This document shows, piece by piece, positions 11,357 through 21,447 of a stretch of 63,935 nt of DNA. The DNA lies in the NCBI RefSeq assembly GCF_021531915.1, contig NZ_JAFBIV010000013.1:1-63935 (forward strand). Direction: 5' to 3'. The DNA is from Oscillibacter valericigenes (GTDB taxonomy: Bacteria; Bacillota; Clostridia; Oscillospirales; Oscillospiraceae). The position numbers were made by a program, and so were the translations under genes. The notes beneath the pieces are model-generated. The model did no database searches and had not been told where the DNA came from. It saw only the letters and a program-made list of their open reading frames with translations. Each line of letters begins with the position of its first letter. The first letter of the stretch is position 1.

Positions 11357-11995
11357 TTACTTTGCTTCTTCTCTGGGGCCGGGCAGAAACTCCTCCCCCG
11401 CCGGGACCATTTCCAGTCCGCCGGCAGACAGTTCCGTCAGCCGGGGAGCAAACTGCTCCGCGCCACCCGCCGGAAAAGCTGCCCGCAGGATAATATCCAC
11501 CCCATACTCCGCGTCCCGCACCACGCCGCCGCAGGCAACGATCTCCAGCTTCATCCGCTCAAACAAAGGGTATGTACAGGGTACATCCCACAGCGTCCAC
11601 AGACTCATGCGGGCAATGCCTGCCGCATCCAGAGCGTCCTTGGCTCCCTTGGTATAAGCCCGGGTCAGGCCGCCCGCTCCCAGCAGAACACCACCGAAGT
11701 ACCGGGTCACCACGCAGCAGACATTCACCACACTCTCCCGCTGGAACACATTCAGCATGGGCTGCCCCGCAGTTCCCTGGGGTTCTCCGTCGTCGGAGTA
11801 CCGGACCACGCCGCCCTCCTTCAGCAGATAGCACCAGCAGTTGTGGCGGGCGTCGTAATATTTCTTTTTCATCTCCTCGATGCGGGCCCGGGCCTCAGCC
11901 TCGGTCTCTACCCGCCAGAGATGGCTGATGAACCGGGACCGCTTTTCGGTAAATTCGCTCTCTGCGTCCTCAAAGGGCACCAGATATTCGCTCAC
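11357..11995 (-). CDS. YigZ/IMPACT family protein
   Basis: The 212-residue protein has the IMPACT (UPF0029) N-terminal domain: KRSRFISHLWRVETEAEA, the ARHNCWCYLL stretch, DDGEPQGTAGQPML near residues 68-81 and TRYFGGVLLGAGGLTRAYT near 97-115. The C-terminal DUF1949-like domain completes the usual length. Family members are linked to ribosome or translation control, but the exact role in bacteria is unclear. The start is GTG at 11995 with GGAGGAG 7 nt upstream. Confidence 0.92.
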   Translation of the reverse strand: MSEYLVPFEDAESEFTEKRSRFISHLWRVETEAEARARIEEMKKKYYDARHNCWCYLLKEGGVVRYSDDGEPQGTAGQPMLNVFQRESVVNVCCVVTRYFGGVLLGAGGLTRAYTKGAKDALDAAGIARMSLWTLWDVPCTYPLFERMKLEIVACGGVVRDAEYGVDIILRAAFPAGGAEQFAPRLTELSAGGLEMVPAGEEFLPGPREEAK

Positions 11996-12101
11996 GCCAC
12001 ATCTCCTCCGTCAGTACATAATAATAGCTCTGCCGGGTCTCTCCCATCAACTGCACAAACTTCCTTCTGGAAAACTGATAGCAGAGGCCGTATTCCTCCA
12101 T
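11970..12101 (-). other. Possible small ORF or decayed gene between hflX and yigZ
   Basis: A 43-codon frame (MEEYGLCYQFSRRKFVQLMG onward, ending TEEMWRERISGAL) overlaps the yigZ start by 26 nt. It stays open upstream to about 12145 without another start. In the next frame GTGATTGAGATCGTG directly follows the hflX stop. The amino-acid content looks protein-like, so this may be a frameshifted remnant or a real mini-gene. I recognise no family and the ribosome binding site is poor. Confidence 0.25.
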
Positions 12102-12157
12102 GTCCCGTTCTGAAAAGGGCGGAGCACGGAGGTTTCCAACACGATCTCAATCACTGT

Positions 12158-13426
12158 TCATTCTTCCATGAACGGTACAACCTGCCCCAGGGTCTTGGGC
12201 CCGCAGACGGCGGTCACGTCGATGGTCTCACTGTACTCCACGCTCTCCACCTTGGCCTCCCGGTACAGCATATCCAGCAGGCCACCCTTGTCATAGGGCA
12301 GGTGCAGCGTCACCCGGCGGGTGCCCTTGTCCAGTCGCTTATCGATCATCTCCAGCAGCTGAGGGATGCCCTCGCCGGTCCGGGCGGAGATCAGGCAGAT
12401 ATCCTGGCCGTGGGGAAGGATCTCCCCCGCCGGGAGGCAGTCCGCTTTGTTGAACACGTCGATACGGGGCAACTCTCCTGCTCCCAGCTCCAGAATCAGG
12501 TTCTCCACCACCTGGGCCTGGGTCTGCCACTCAGGGTTGGACACATCCACTACATGCAGCAGCAGGTCCGCATATTCCAGCTCCTCTAGGGTAGCCTTGA
12601 AGGCCTCCACCAGCTGGTGGGGCAGCTTGCGGATAAATCCAACAGTATCAGAGATCACCACGTCCAAGGTATCGCTGACGGTCAGCAGACGGCTGGTGGT
12701 ATCCAGGGTGTCGAACAGTCGATTATTGGCAGGGATGCCCGCCCCGGTCAGCTGATTCAAGAGGGTGGATTTGCCCGCGTTGGTATAGCCCACAATGGCC
12801 ACTACAGGGATCTCATTCTTTCGGCGCTGCTGGCGCTGGGTGCTTCGCACCCGGCGCACGTCCTCCAGGTCGGAGCGCAGCTTGTCGATCTTCTTATGGA
12901 TCAGACGGCGGTCCGTCTCCAGCTGAGTCTCACCGGGGCCCTTGGAGCCGATAGCCCCCTGCCCGCTGCCGCCCTGGCGCTCCAGGTGGGTCCACATACC
13001 CGTCAAACGGGGCAGCAGATATTTATACTGGGCCAGCTCCACCTGGAGCCGGCCTTCCTTTGTCTTGGCCCGCTGGGCAAAGATATCCAGAATCAAACCG
13101 CAGCGGTCCAGTACCTGAACCCCCAGCATATCCGTCAGCATCCGCTGCTGGGAGGGTGACAGGTCATTGTCGAAGATGACCATGGTGGCGCCGTTGTTCT
13201 GGCAGAACTCCTGCACCTCCAGCACCTTGCCCTCACCGATGAAACAACGGGGGTCCGGGGTAGCTCGGTTCTGCAGAATACTGCCCACAGTCAGACCGCC
13301 GGCAGTCTCCACCAGAGCCGACAGTTCCTCCATGGTGTCCTCGTCCGCATTTTCCGTCTGTTTCAGTACCGGGGAGTTCAGGCCCACCAGTACCACTTTG
13401 TCACGAATCTCTTCCGTTTCCCGCAT
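12158..13426 (-). CDS. hflX: GTPase HflX (ribosome-associated)
   Basis: The 422-residue protein has the HflX N-terminal domain, with the nearly invariant VIFDNDLSPSQQRML near 83-97 and QYKYLLPRLTGMW near 133-145, followed by the glycine-rich linker GGSGQGAIGSKGPGETQLE. The G domain has the P-loop GYTNAGKS (213-220) and the G3 motif DTVGFI. HflX rescues or splits stalled ribosomes under stress. The start is ATG at 13426; AAGGAG is rather far (13 nt), but no nearer start fits the family N-terminus. Confidence 0.96.
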   Translation of the reverse strand: MRETEEIRDKVVLVGLNSPVLKQTENADEDTMEELSALVETAGGLTVGSILQNRATPDPRCFIGEGKVLEVQEFCQNNGATMVIFDNDLSPSQQRMLTDMLGVQVLDRCGLILDIFAQRAKTKEGRLQVELAQYKYLLPRLTGMWTHLERQGGSGQGAIGSKGPGETQLETDRRLIHKKIDKLRSDLEDVRRVRSTQRQQRRKNEIPVVAIVGYTNAGKSTLLNQLTGAGIPANNRLFDTLDTTSRLLTVSDTLDVVISDTVGFIRKLPHQLVEAFKATLEELEYADLLLHVVDVSNPEWQTQAQVVENLILELGAGELPRIDVFNKADCLPAGEILPHGQDICLISARTGEGIPQLLEMIDKRLDKGTRRVTLHLPYDKGGLLDMLYREAKVESVEYSETIDVTAVCGPKTLGQVVPFMEE

Positions 13427-13443
13427 AAAATGATTGGTTCTCC

Positions 13444-13956
13444 TTATTTGGTATAGGCCTCCACAACTTTTCCGGTGTAGATGCGATGCCAGCCGCCCTT
13501 CTTGCCGTAGTGGGACAAAATAGTCTCCTGATCCAGCACGCAAGTGGGGTCCATATCCTGTACAAAGATTTTTTTGCAGACCAGCACCCATTCCGCCTCA
13601 TCGAAGAATGGGGCGTCACCGGCGCCGTAGCGCAGCGTCAGGCCGCATTCCTTCACTTTGTCGATGTCCCGCCCGCTTTTCGTGCCGCAGATCTGCATGG
13701 TGGTCTGCTTGTGGCTCAGGGGCAGCACGGATACCGTGAAATAATCTTGGGATTCCATAAATTGATAGGTATAGCGCTCAGGCCGCACATAAACGGTGCA
13801 CACCGGAATGCTCCACAGCCGGCCCAACTGGCACCAGCCGATGGTCATGGTATTACAGTCCGTCCGGTCCCCAGCAGTCAGCAGGGCGTTCTGTGTGCCG
13901 AATACCTGAAAGATCTCAGGAGTCAGGGTCTTAAAGTCAACAGGATGCAGGTTCAT
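13444..13956 (-). CDS. Flavin reductase-like FMN-binding protein
   Basis: The 170-residue protein matches the flavin-reductase-like, split-barrel FMN-binding family: NTMTIGWCQLGRLWSIPVC (about 35-53), YVRPERYTY, and FTVSVLPLSHKQTTM near 73-87. Relatives in clostridia are annotated as flavoredoxin-like or flavin reductase domain proteins. The physiological partner is not evident. It ends 17 nt before the hflX start, so the two may be co-transcribed. AAAGGAGC precedes the ATG. Confidence 0.88.
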   Translation of the reverse strand: MNLHPVDFKTLTPEIFQVFGTQNALLTAGDRTDCNTMTIGWCQLGRLWSIPVCTVYVRPERYTYQFMESQDYFTVSVLPLSHKQTTMQICGTKSGRDIDKVKECGLTLRYGAGDAPFFDEAEWVLVCKKIFVQDMDPTCVLDQETILSHYGKKGGWHRIYTGKVVEAYTK

Positions 13957-14028
13957 GGCGCATCGCTCCTTTCACATTCTGTGTTCAGTATATGCGCCGA
14001 AGAGGAAAAAGTAAAGAAAGCAAAGAAA

Positions 14029-14059
14029 AAAAGGGTCCGTCAGTACGACAGACCCTTTC
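14029..14059 (-). terminator. Terminator of rpmE
   Basis: The stem AAAGGGTC/GACCCTTT, with an inner GTC/GAC extension, is followed on the minus strand by a run of seven T. It lies 10 nt after the rpmE stop. Confidence 0.85.
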
Positions 14060-14069
14060 TTGAGCGTGA

Positions 14070-14273
14070 TTACTTGTCCAGACCGAACTTCTTGTTGAAC
14101 TTGGCCACGCGTCCGCCGGTATCCACCAGCTTCTGCTTACCAGTGAAGAAGGGGTGACACTTAGAGCAGACTTCCACCTTGATATCACTCTTGGTAGAAC
14201 CTGTCTCAATCACATTACCGCAGGCGCAAGTAATAGTAGTCTGCTGATAATTGGGATGGATTCCTTCCTTCAT
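14070..14273 (-). CDS. rpmE: 50S ribosomal protein L31 (zinc form)
   Basis: This is a 67-residue L31 of the large ribosomal subunit. It is the C+ type: C16, C18, C36 and C39 are all present and can bind zinc, as in forms that are swapped out under zinc limitation. The start MKEGIHPNY is typical. GAAAGAGGTG precedes the ATG. It is a single-gene unit with its own terminator. Confidence 0.98.
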   Translation of the reverse strand: MKEGIHPNYQQTTITCACGNVIETGSTKSDIKVEVCSKCHPFFTGKQKLVDTGGRVAKFNKKFGLDK

Positions 14274-14437
14274 TGCTCTCGTTCACCTCTTTCTCTTCCA
14301 GACTACCCCGCAGAAGCTTTCACCTCCGCAAAGGCGATAATTAGTTTAGCACACCGAAATCTGAAAAGCAAGCCTTTTTCTGAAAGTTTTTTGTTGTTTT
14401 TTTGAAAAAGCCGCTTTTTCTTCGCAAGATATAGGGC

Positions 14438-17400
14438 TCACAGCTCCACGGTCTCACCAACATGCAGAAAATACAGTACGCTCCGGGTCACCGGCTTTTC
14501 CATTACCCGCTCCAGAGCCCGGCTGTAGGTCTCCAACTGAGTCCGGTAGTGCTGCGCCCGCCGGGCCAGTTCCTCCCTGCTCCGCACGCGGTCGGTCTTG
14601 AAGTCCACCACGGTGAGACCCGCTTCTGTCTCAAAGAAGCAGTCCACCACGCCCTGCAGCAAAATCTGGTCCCCCGCGCCGGTCCGGCCGGTCAGTTCCT
14701 CCGCACCGATCAGCAGCGTGAAGGGAAATTCCCGCTCCACCTTCTTCGCCTTTCGGATCTCCTCCGCCAGTGGGGACGCCAGGAACTGTTTCACCGCTAT
14801 GACATCCACAGCCGCCGCCTGCTCCGGCGTCAACTTGCGGGCCTCCTGCAGTCGCGCCAGCTGTCCCTCCACGTCCTGGTCTGAAAGCTCCAGGTATTGC
14901 AGCGCCAGATGGGTGGCAGTTCCTCGTTCCGCCGGGGTCAGCCCCCGGTCCGCCTGCCGGAAGCGGGGCTGGGTCAGGGGGCGCAGGCGGGTGGGCCGGG
15001 CCGCGTTCTCCGCGATCTGCTCATCCAGGACACGGCCCTTCAGCTGGGTGGCCGTGACCTTGGCAGGCACGGTGATCTCCGCCTCATAGGGATAGGTGAA
15101 CCTCAGCAGCGCCGGGTCAAAGGGTGGTTCCTCCGCCGTTTCCTCCGCGCCGTCTGCCGTCCGCCAGGGCCGCTGGCGGAATTCCTCACTATCATGGATA
15201 AACACTTGCCAGGGACTGGTATCTCCGGTATACAGGGTATCTACCTCCGCTTCCGCATATGCTCGCAGAGACGCGGCCTCCGGGCGGCACAGCAGGGGCA
15301 GCAGCAACCAGTCTCCAAAGCATTTGCCGGCAGCTACCGTCTCCGGCAGCACCGGGCAGGATGCCACGGCAGCCAGCTTCTGGAGCCTGCCGGGGGCGTG
15401 ATACATGGAATCCACCAGGATCAGCTTCTCTTTTGGCCGGGTCATGGCCACGTACAGGATGCGCTGCTCCTCGGAGAGGTTCTCCCGCCGCAGCTTTTCC
15501 TCCATGGCAAGCCGGGCCAGGGTTGGATATTTGATCTTCCGCTTCAAATCCACCCGCCGGGGCCCCAGGCCCATCTCAGGATGGACCAGCACCGCCGTGT
15601 CGAAATCCTGACGGGAAAAGGCGTGATCCAGGTCCGCCAGGATGACGATGGGGAATTCCAGGCCTTTGGACTTGTGGATACTCATGAGCCGGACACCGCC
15701 GGAAGAAGAGGCGGACTTGGTCACGGGAGCCTGGTCCGTCTCCAACAGCCGCCGCAGATGGGTCACAAAGGCGAAGAGCCCCTTGTAGCCGCCGCTCTCG
15801 AACTTCTCTGCATGGCGGCTCAGGGCAATCAGGTTCTCTTTTCGCTCCAGGCCGTGATCCATGGCGCCGAAGATACCCAGCAGGTTCAGTTCGTTGTAAA
15901 TGTTCCAGATCAGGCTGTGGACGCTCATCTCCCGGGCGGCCAGCCGCAGGCGGTCCAGGGTCTCCAGAAAGGCGGCGCAGTCCGCCCCGCCGTCCGCCGC
16001 CACGGCGTCACAGAAGTCGCCGCCAGGAGTCTTGCCCCGGATCTCCGCCAGCCGGTCCGGGCTGAAGCCGAACACCGGCGACCGGAGGACGGAGATCAGC
16101 GGCACATCCTGATGGGGGTTGTCGATAATCTCCAGGAAGGATACCATCACGGAAATTTCCATGGTGTGGAAGAAATCGCCGCTCTCCTCAAAGGAGCAGG
16201 GGATGTTCCGCTCCGCCAGGGCCTCCGCAAAGGCGGCGGTACGGCTGCCGGGGGACCGCATTAAAATCACGATATCCTCCGGCCGGCAGGGCCGCAGGAA
16301 CCCATCCGGGTCCGTGACGGGGTATTTTTCATCCAGCAGCCGGCGGATGCGCTTCGCCACGAACCGGGCCTCCGCCGTCAGCTTCCTGACGGGATGGTCA
16401 TTCTCCGCCGACTTCTGCTGCGCGGCGATCAGATGGAACTCCGTGTCGCAGTCATGGCGCTCCGGGTAATACTCCGCGCCGAAGTGCAGGGCCTCGTCGT
16501 CCCCGTAGACCATCTCCCCCATCTCCACGGAGAGGATGTTCTCAAAGATAAAGTTGGCGGCGTCCAGAATCTCTTTTCTGGACCGGAAGTTCCGGGACAG
16601 GAGAATTTTTCGTTCCTCTCCCTCCGCCGCCTCCTGATAGGGCTTGAAGCAGTTGTATTTTCCCAGGAAAATCGTGGGGTCCGCCAAGCGGAAGCGGTAG
16701 ATGCTCTGCTTCACGTCGCCTACGGTAAAGAGGTTGTTCCCATCCCGGGACACCGCCCGGAAAATGGCATTCTGGACCTCGTTGGTGTCCTGATACTCGT
16801 CCACCAAAATCTCCTGATACCGGGCAGCCACCTGGTGGCCCAGCTCTGTGGGCGCGCCGTCCTCCCACACCAGCAGTCGCAGGGCCAGATGCTCCTGGTC
16901 CGAGAAATCCGCCGCGTTCATCCGCAGCTTCTCCGCTCGGTAGCTCTCAGTGAAGTCCCCCGTCAGCTCCAGCAGCGCCGCCATAGCGGGGGCCACGGCT
17001 TGTAGGTCCTCCATGGCCTCTTCCCCGCTGACCGCCAGCAGGCTCTCCAGCTTTTTCAGGTCCGCCTTGCAGCCGTCCCAAAGCTGCTTCAGGGCCACCA
17101 CCGCCGGGTCCTCTTTCCGCCCCTTTGGCGTGCTCAGGCGGGGGAAAGTGACAGCCGCCAGAGCCTGCCGGGCAGATTCCCATCCGTCTGCCGCTGCCAG
17201 AGCATCCAGGCCAAAGGCGGCCACCAAAAACTTTTCCCCATACCCGGCGGAAAGGCCGTCGTCGCCCTCTGTCCGCAGGGCGCCCTGCCGCAGCAGACCT
17301 GCCCAGTGGACAGCCTTCCGCTGCACAGAGGCCAGCAATTCCCGGGCATAAGGCGTCTCGTCAAAGCTCCCACCCATATGCAGCCAGTCTTCCCGACTCT

Positions 17401-17998
17401 CTGCCAGCCACCGCTCCGGGTAGGCGTGGCTCTGGAGCTTTTCGTGAAGCTCCAGCACCAGGTCCTCCAAAGCCCGGTCATCCCGGCCGGCGCCCAGAGT
17501 GTCCGCCAGCAGCGCCCGGTCCGGGGTCAGCTCGTCATAAAACCGCTCCAGAGTCCGCTGCAGCACCCGGCGGCGCACCAGTTGGGCGTCGTTCTCGTCC
17601 AGCACCCGGAAATCCGGCGTCAGAGCGTGGCGGTCCGATTCCAGGGGCAGCAGATGGGTGTTCTCCCGCAGCAGGGCCGTGCAGAAGGCGTCCACCGTCT
17701 TGATGTCCGCCTGATAGACCCGCAGCAGCTGCCGCTTCAGCCGTTGGTCGCCGGGGTCCTCCGCCAACCGCTTGCTGAGCTCCGAGGCGATCTTGCTGCG
17801 CAGCTCTGCCGCCGCGGCCTTGGTGTAAGTAATAATGAGGAAATCGTCGATATTACACCGCTCGTTGGTGACGTAGCGGAACAGCCGGTCCACCAGGACC
17901 TTCGTCTTGCCGGAGCCGGCGGCAGCGGAGACCAGCAGGCTGCCGCCCCGGTTCTCCACCACAGCCTGCTGCTGCGGCGTCAGCTTCAATGTTGCCAT
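14438..17998 (-). CDS. addA: AddA, helicase-nuclease subunit
   Basis: The 1186-residue AddA is the 3'-5' UvrD-type helicase plus nuclease subunit of the AddAB recombination/repair complex. It has the Walker A loop SAAAGSGKTKVLVDRL (24-39), the Walker B motif VDEYQDTNE, helicase motifs through RILYVAMTRPKEKLIL, and the C-terminal RecB-like nuclease site with GVVDCFF and VVDFKTDRV. Length fits (about 1200). Its ATG follows the addB stop by one base, so the pair is surely an operon. A terminator-like run of A/T lies between it and rpmE. Confidence 0.98.
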   Translation of the reverse strand: MATLKLTPQQQAVVENRGGSLLVSAAAGSGKTKVLVDRLFRYVTNERCNIDDFLIITYTKAAAAELRSKIASELSKRLAEDPGDQRLKRQLLRVYQADIKTVDAFCTALLRENTHLLPLESDRHALTPDFRVLDENDAQLVRRRVLQRTLERFYDELTPDRALLADTLGAGRDDRALEDLVLELHEKLQSHAYPERWLAESREDWLHMGGSFDETPYARELLASVQRKAVHWAGLLRQGALRTEGDDGLSAGYGEKFLVAAFGLDALAAADGWESARQALAAVTFPRLSTPKGRKEDPAVVALKQLWDGCKADLKKLESLLAVSGEEAMEDLQAVAPAMAALLELTGDFTESYRAEKLRMNAADFSDQEHLALRLLVWEDGAPTELGHQVAARYQEILVDEYQDTNEVQNAIFRAVSRDGNNLFTVGDVKQSIYRFRLADPTIFLGKYNCFKPYQEAAEGEERKILLSRNFRSRKEILDAANFIFENILSVEMGEMVYGDDEALHFGAEYYPERHDCDTEFHLIAAQQKSAENDHPVRKLTAEARFVAKRIRRLLDEKYPVTDPDGFLRPCRPEDIVILMRSPGSRTAAFAEALAERNIPCSFEESGDFFHTMEISVMVSFLEIIDNPHQDVPLISVLRSPVFGFSPDRLAEIRGKTPGGDFCDAVAADGGADCAAFLETLDRLRLAAREMSVHSLIWNIYNELNLLGIFGAMDHGLERKENLIALSRHAEKFESGGYKGLFAFVTHLRRLLETDQAPVTKSASSSGGVRLMSIHKSKGLEFPIVILADLDHAFSRQDFDTAVLVHPEMGLGPRRVDLKRKIKYPTLARLAMEEKLRRENLSEEQRILYVAMTRPKEKLILVDSMYHAPGRLQKLAAVASCPVLPETVAAGKCFGDWLLLPLLCRPEAASLRAYAEAEVDTLYTGDTSPWQVFIHDSEEFRQRPWRTADGAEETAEEPPFDPALLRFTYPYEAEITVPAKVTATQLKGRVLDEQIAENAARPTRLRPLTQPRFRQADRGLTPAERGTATHLALQYLELSDQDVEGQLARLQEARKLTPEQAAAVDVIAVKQFLASPLAEEIRKAKKVEREFPFTLLIGAEELTGRTGAGDQILLQGVVDCFFETEAGLTVVDFKTDRVRSREELARRAQHYRTQLETYSRALERVMEKPVTRSVLYFLHVGETVEL

Positions 17999-17999
17999 G

Positions 18000-20900
18000 T
18001 CAGGTCTCCCCTCCTTCCGTCTCTTCCAACGATGTCCAGAACTCCTCCGCCTTCACCGGCAGAATGTAATGGAGATGATCTCCGTCCCTGCCGTCCTGGA
18101 AATGGCAGGCGTCCGCCCAGTCGCAGTACTGGCAGAAGCTGTCGTCCTCGCTGTGGCAGCAGGGGTCCGCGTCGATGTTGCCATGCCGCACCTCCTCCGC
18201 GATCTGGTGCAGCAGCTTTTCCACATACCGTCCCAGCTTCCCCAGCTGCGCCGCCGAGGCAATGCTGCCGGAGAGGCTACCGTCCCGGCTCACCCGCAGA
18301 GGCAGGTAGTGTGGCTCTGTCAGAGAGTCGTGCTCCATGGCTCGCAGCACCTCCGGCTCCGCCAGCAGCAGTCCGGACCGCCGCAGCTGCTTCTGCCGTT
18401 CGCTCTCCAGCTTTTCCGCCGGGATGTTCCGCTCCATGCTCAAAATTTCGTCCCGGGCAGGCAGATACAACACACCCGCAGGCTCAATTTCGTGCCCGAA
18501 GTGGGCCTTGCCCTCTTTCTGCAGGGTAAAGAGGTACAGCAGCATCTGGATGTCCAGACCCATTTTCACGGCGGAGAGGTCAAAGGCTTTCTTTCCGGAC
18601 TTGTAGTCCACCACCCGCAGGTACAGCTTGTCGTCCTTCACCCAGCCGTCCACCCGGTCCACCTTGCCGCCGATGCGCAGCTCGGCGTCCGGTTCGGAGA
18701 TTACCACCGCCGGGAGGGTCCCGTGGTCGCCAAAGGACAGCTCGAATTCCAGAGGGATGAAATCCGAGTGGCGCAGTTCCTCCGCCACCTGGTCCATCAC
18801 CGCGTAGGCGGTGTTCCGCAGACGCTCAAAGAGATACCGGAACCGGGCGTTCCGGCCCTGGAAATTATGGAGTTCCTGCTCCGCATAGCGGTCGATATAA
18901 AACCGCACCAGTGCATGCAGTTCTTCCTCCTCCACCGCCGCAAAGCCCCCCTTTGCCAGCACATCCCGGGTGACGTTTTCCAGCAGATAATGGAGGAATG
19001 TGCCGATCTGGGGTGCGTCGAAGGCCGCTGGTGTCCGGGGCTTTGCCTTCAGACCGTACTCCATGAAGTAGGCGAAGTGACAGGACCGCAGCCGCTCCAG
19101 CCGGGAGGCGGACATGGAGATCCGGTCACCGTACAAGGCCCGCACCGCTCCCCGGGAGAGCCGTCCTCGCTTCAGGTCCGCAGCCCGCTCCATGGCCCGC
19201 AGTCTGGGTGCACAGCCGGGCTGCTCCTCCAAGAATGTCCAGAGTTTCCCATTCGGAAGCTGTCCCGCAGCCTCCAAAGCTGGGCTTACTGCTGTTAAGC
19301 GATATTCCTTGTCAATGCTTTCTTTTTCAACTTTCAAACCCGGAAACAGGGTCAGCAATCGCCCCACCACAAAGGCGGGCCGCAGCTCCGCTCCGGAGAC
19401 ATCGGTCACAGGATAGCTGACCACCAGCCCTGATCTGGGCTGCGCCAGGGCAGCATAGAGATTCTGCAGCTCCATGCCCATGCGCTCCATGCCAGTGGGC
19501 GCCAGCTCGATGCCGTGCTGGGCCAGTTCCTCCCGGTCATCCTCGTTGAGGATGCCGCCCCCCTGGCCGGGGTCCGGCAGAACGTGGTCGTTGGCTCCCA
19601 GCAGGAACAGGTACTTGGTAGTATGCCGGTCATTCCGGGTGATCTCATGGGCCGTCACCTGATCCAGAGAGACCGGCACCGTGCCCACGCTATACTGGGT
19701 GAGCACCTGGCAGAACAGCCGGGTATATGCATCCAGCTTCATGGGCTCCTCCCCCAGGATCTCCACCATCTGGTCCAGCACGCCGCAGAGGATCTCCCAC
19801 AGCTGGGCCGTCTCCTCGGCCTCCTGGAGCCGTCCGGCTACGGCCTGGACCTGCATCTGCGCCTCCAAGGCTGCCTGCAGCCCCAGTTCCTCCATGAAGC
19901 CGTACAGCGCACTGGTTTTTTCCAATACGGTCCCATCGCCCCTCAAGCCCTCCGCCAGACGGGACAGGGGACCCTGCACCTTCCGCCGGATCGCATTCAC
20001 TTGATCCAATTGGGCCTGCCGCTCCTCGTTCCAGGGAACGCCGTAACCATCTGGATTCTCCGCCCAGTCCGTGTCCCGGACCCACATCTGTCCGTGAATC
20101 TCCCACTTCAGCACATAGTTTTCCAGGCGATCGCACTCGTCGGCGGTAAGACCCGTCAGGCCCGTTTTCAGCCAGCGGAACATATCGTCGTACTCATAGC
20201 CGTTCTCCACGGCCATCAGCGCACCGGCCAGCAGGCTCAGCACCGGTTTTTCCAGCACATCGCTGCGGCGGCTCAGGTAGACCGGCACCTCATACCGGGC
20301 AAAAACCGTCTCGATGGTCTCCGCGTAGTCTCCCATATTCCGGGCCGCCACCGTGATATCCCGGAACCGGCAGGTCCCGGACGCCACCAGCCGCCGGATA
20401 TCGGCGGCAGTTTGTTCCACCTCGGAAAAGACTGTGTCCGCCTCCCGGACCCGGACAGCGTCCTGCTCCTCCGGAAAGGGCACATTCTCTCCGAAAAAAT
20501 ACCGCTCCACATGGTCCAGAGGTGTGACACAGTCCCCGGGCTTCTGCACCTCCGTCACCGCAGGGCAGCCTGCCCGTCGGGCCAGTTCCGTCAGCCTGCC
20601 GCAGGTCTTGAGGGACGCCTGAAACACCTCTTCCCCGCTGTCCGGCTCTCCCAACAGGACCACCGTCACCGACCTGGCCTCCCGGAGCATGATCTCAATA
20701 GACCGGTATTCCAGGGCATTGAAATAGGTGAAGCCATCCAGGAAAAGATCCTTTCCCGCCACATACCGGGACTCTTCCAGGCTGTCACACAGCTGCTCCA
20801 TACGGCCTCCGGGGGCCAGGCCCTTTGCAGCCAGCAGGCGCTCGTACTCGGCGTACAGCAAACTCAGGTCATGGAGCTTGTCACCGGTGGCTCCGGTGGT

Positions 20901-21323
20901 CTCTCCGGCCTGGGCGCAGAGCCGCTCCGGGGACACATCATAGCTCCGCAGCTCATCGAACAGGTCCAGCAGCTTTTGCAGAAAGGTGGATTTCTGGGAA
21001 GGCCGCCGGTACACCTTCATGACCGGGGCCACAGTCCCCAGAGCCTTTTGCAGCAGGAGTAGCTTGCCACCGGCATCCAGAGATACCTGGGCAAGGCCGC
21101 CGGTGATGGTCAGCACCCGGTCGCTGAGCCGCCGGAAGCTGAGCACCTCGGCGTGACGGCTGGCGGTATCTCCGCAGGCGCGGCACAGGTCGATCTCCGC
21201 CTGGTGGGAGGCATGCTCTGGTACCAGCAAAATCTGTTTTCCGGTATCTCCCAGCTCCGCGATGCGGCGCAGCACCGTATCCGATTTTCCCGTTTTGGCC
21301 CGGCCCATCAAGATCGTCAGCAT
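18000..21323 (-). CDS. addB: AddB, helicase-nuclease subunit
   Basis: The 1107-residue AddB begins MLTILMGRAKTGKSDTVLRR, with the Walker A-like GRAKTGKS (7-14) of the family. The C-terminal nuclease domain has GKVDRVDGWV and VVDYKSGKKAF. The four iron-sulfur cysteines are visible: one in LRSCHFAYFMEYG and three in CQYCDWADAC near the end. The start at 21323 has AAGGAGA well placed; a longer frame upstream has no family content. AddAB processes double-strand breaks and regulates resection at Chi-like sites. Confidence 0.97.
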   Translation of the reverse strand: MLTILMGRAKTGKSDTVLRRIAELGDTGKQILLVPEHASHQAEIDLCRACGDTASRHAEVLSFRRLSDRVLTITGGLAQVSLDAGGKLLLLQKALGTVAPVMKVYRRPSQKSTFLQKLLDLFDELRSYDVSPERLCAQAGETTGATGDKLHDLSLLYAEYERLLAAKGLAPGGRMEQLCDSLEESRYVAGKDLFLDGFTYFNALEYRSIEIMLREARSVTVVLLGEPDSGEEVFQASLKTCGRLTELARRAGCPAVTEVQKPGDCVTPLDHVERYFFGENVPFPEEQDAVRVREADTVFSEVEQTAADIRRLVASGTCRFRDITVAARNMGDYAETIETVFARYEVPVYLSRRSDVLEKPVLSLLAGALMAVENGYEYDDMFRWLKTGLTGLTADECDRLENYVLKWEIHGQMWVRDTDWAENPDGYGVPWNEERQAQLDQVNAIRRKVQGPLSRLAEGLRGDGTVLEKTSALYGFMEELGLQAALEAQMQVQAVAGRLQEAEETAQLWEILCGVLDQMVEILGEEPMKLDAYTRLFCQVLTQYSVGTVPVSLDQVTAHEITRNDRHTTKYLFLLGANDHVLPDPGQGGGILNEDDREELAQHGIELAPTGMERMGMELQNLYAALAQPRSGLVVSYPVTDVSGAELRPAFVVGRLLTLFPGLKVEKESIDKEYRLTAVSPALEAAGQLPNGKLWTFLEEQPGCAPRLRAMERAADLKRGRLSRGAVRALYGDRISMSASRLERLRSCHFAYFMEYGLKAKPRTPAAFDAPQIGTFLHYLLENVTRDVLAKGGFAAVEEEELHALVRFYIDRYAEQELHNFQGRNARFRYLFERLRNTAYAVMDQVAEELRHSDFIPLEFELSFGDHGTLPAVVISEPDAELRIGGKVDRVDGWVKDDKLYLRVVDYKSGKKAFDLSAVKMGLDIQMLLYLFTLQKEGKAHFGHEIEPAGVLYLPARDEILSMERNIPAEKLESERQKQLRRSGLLLAEPEVLRAMEHDSLTEPHYLPLRVSRDGSLSGSIASAAQLGKLGRYVEKLLHQIAEEVRHGNIDADPCCHSEDDSFCQYCDWADACHFQDGRDGDHLHYILPVKAEEFWTSLEETEGGET

Positions 21324-21389
21324 AGGCGTTCTCCTTTTCGTTTTCCTTTTGACATGATACCACAGTTCCTGTCCCATTAACAGCCCCGG

Positions 21390-21418
21390 TTGCCTTTTTT
21401 CCGTCGGTGTGCTATGCT
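21390..21418 (+). promoter_or_regulatory. Predicted promoter of the DUF1643 gene
   Basis: TTGCCT (21390-21395) and TATGCT (21413-21418) are spaced 17 bp and lie 30 bp before the ATG, divergent from addB. Confidence 0.5.
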
Positions 21419-21447
21419 GAAAGAAATGTCGAAACAGGAGGTGCGCC

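Noticed and set aside
11193..11657. 154-codon plus-strand frame over the hairpin array and yigZ
   Set aside because: It crosses four hairpins and runs antisense to the well-supported yigZ-like gene; no protein pattern.
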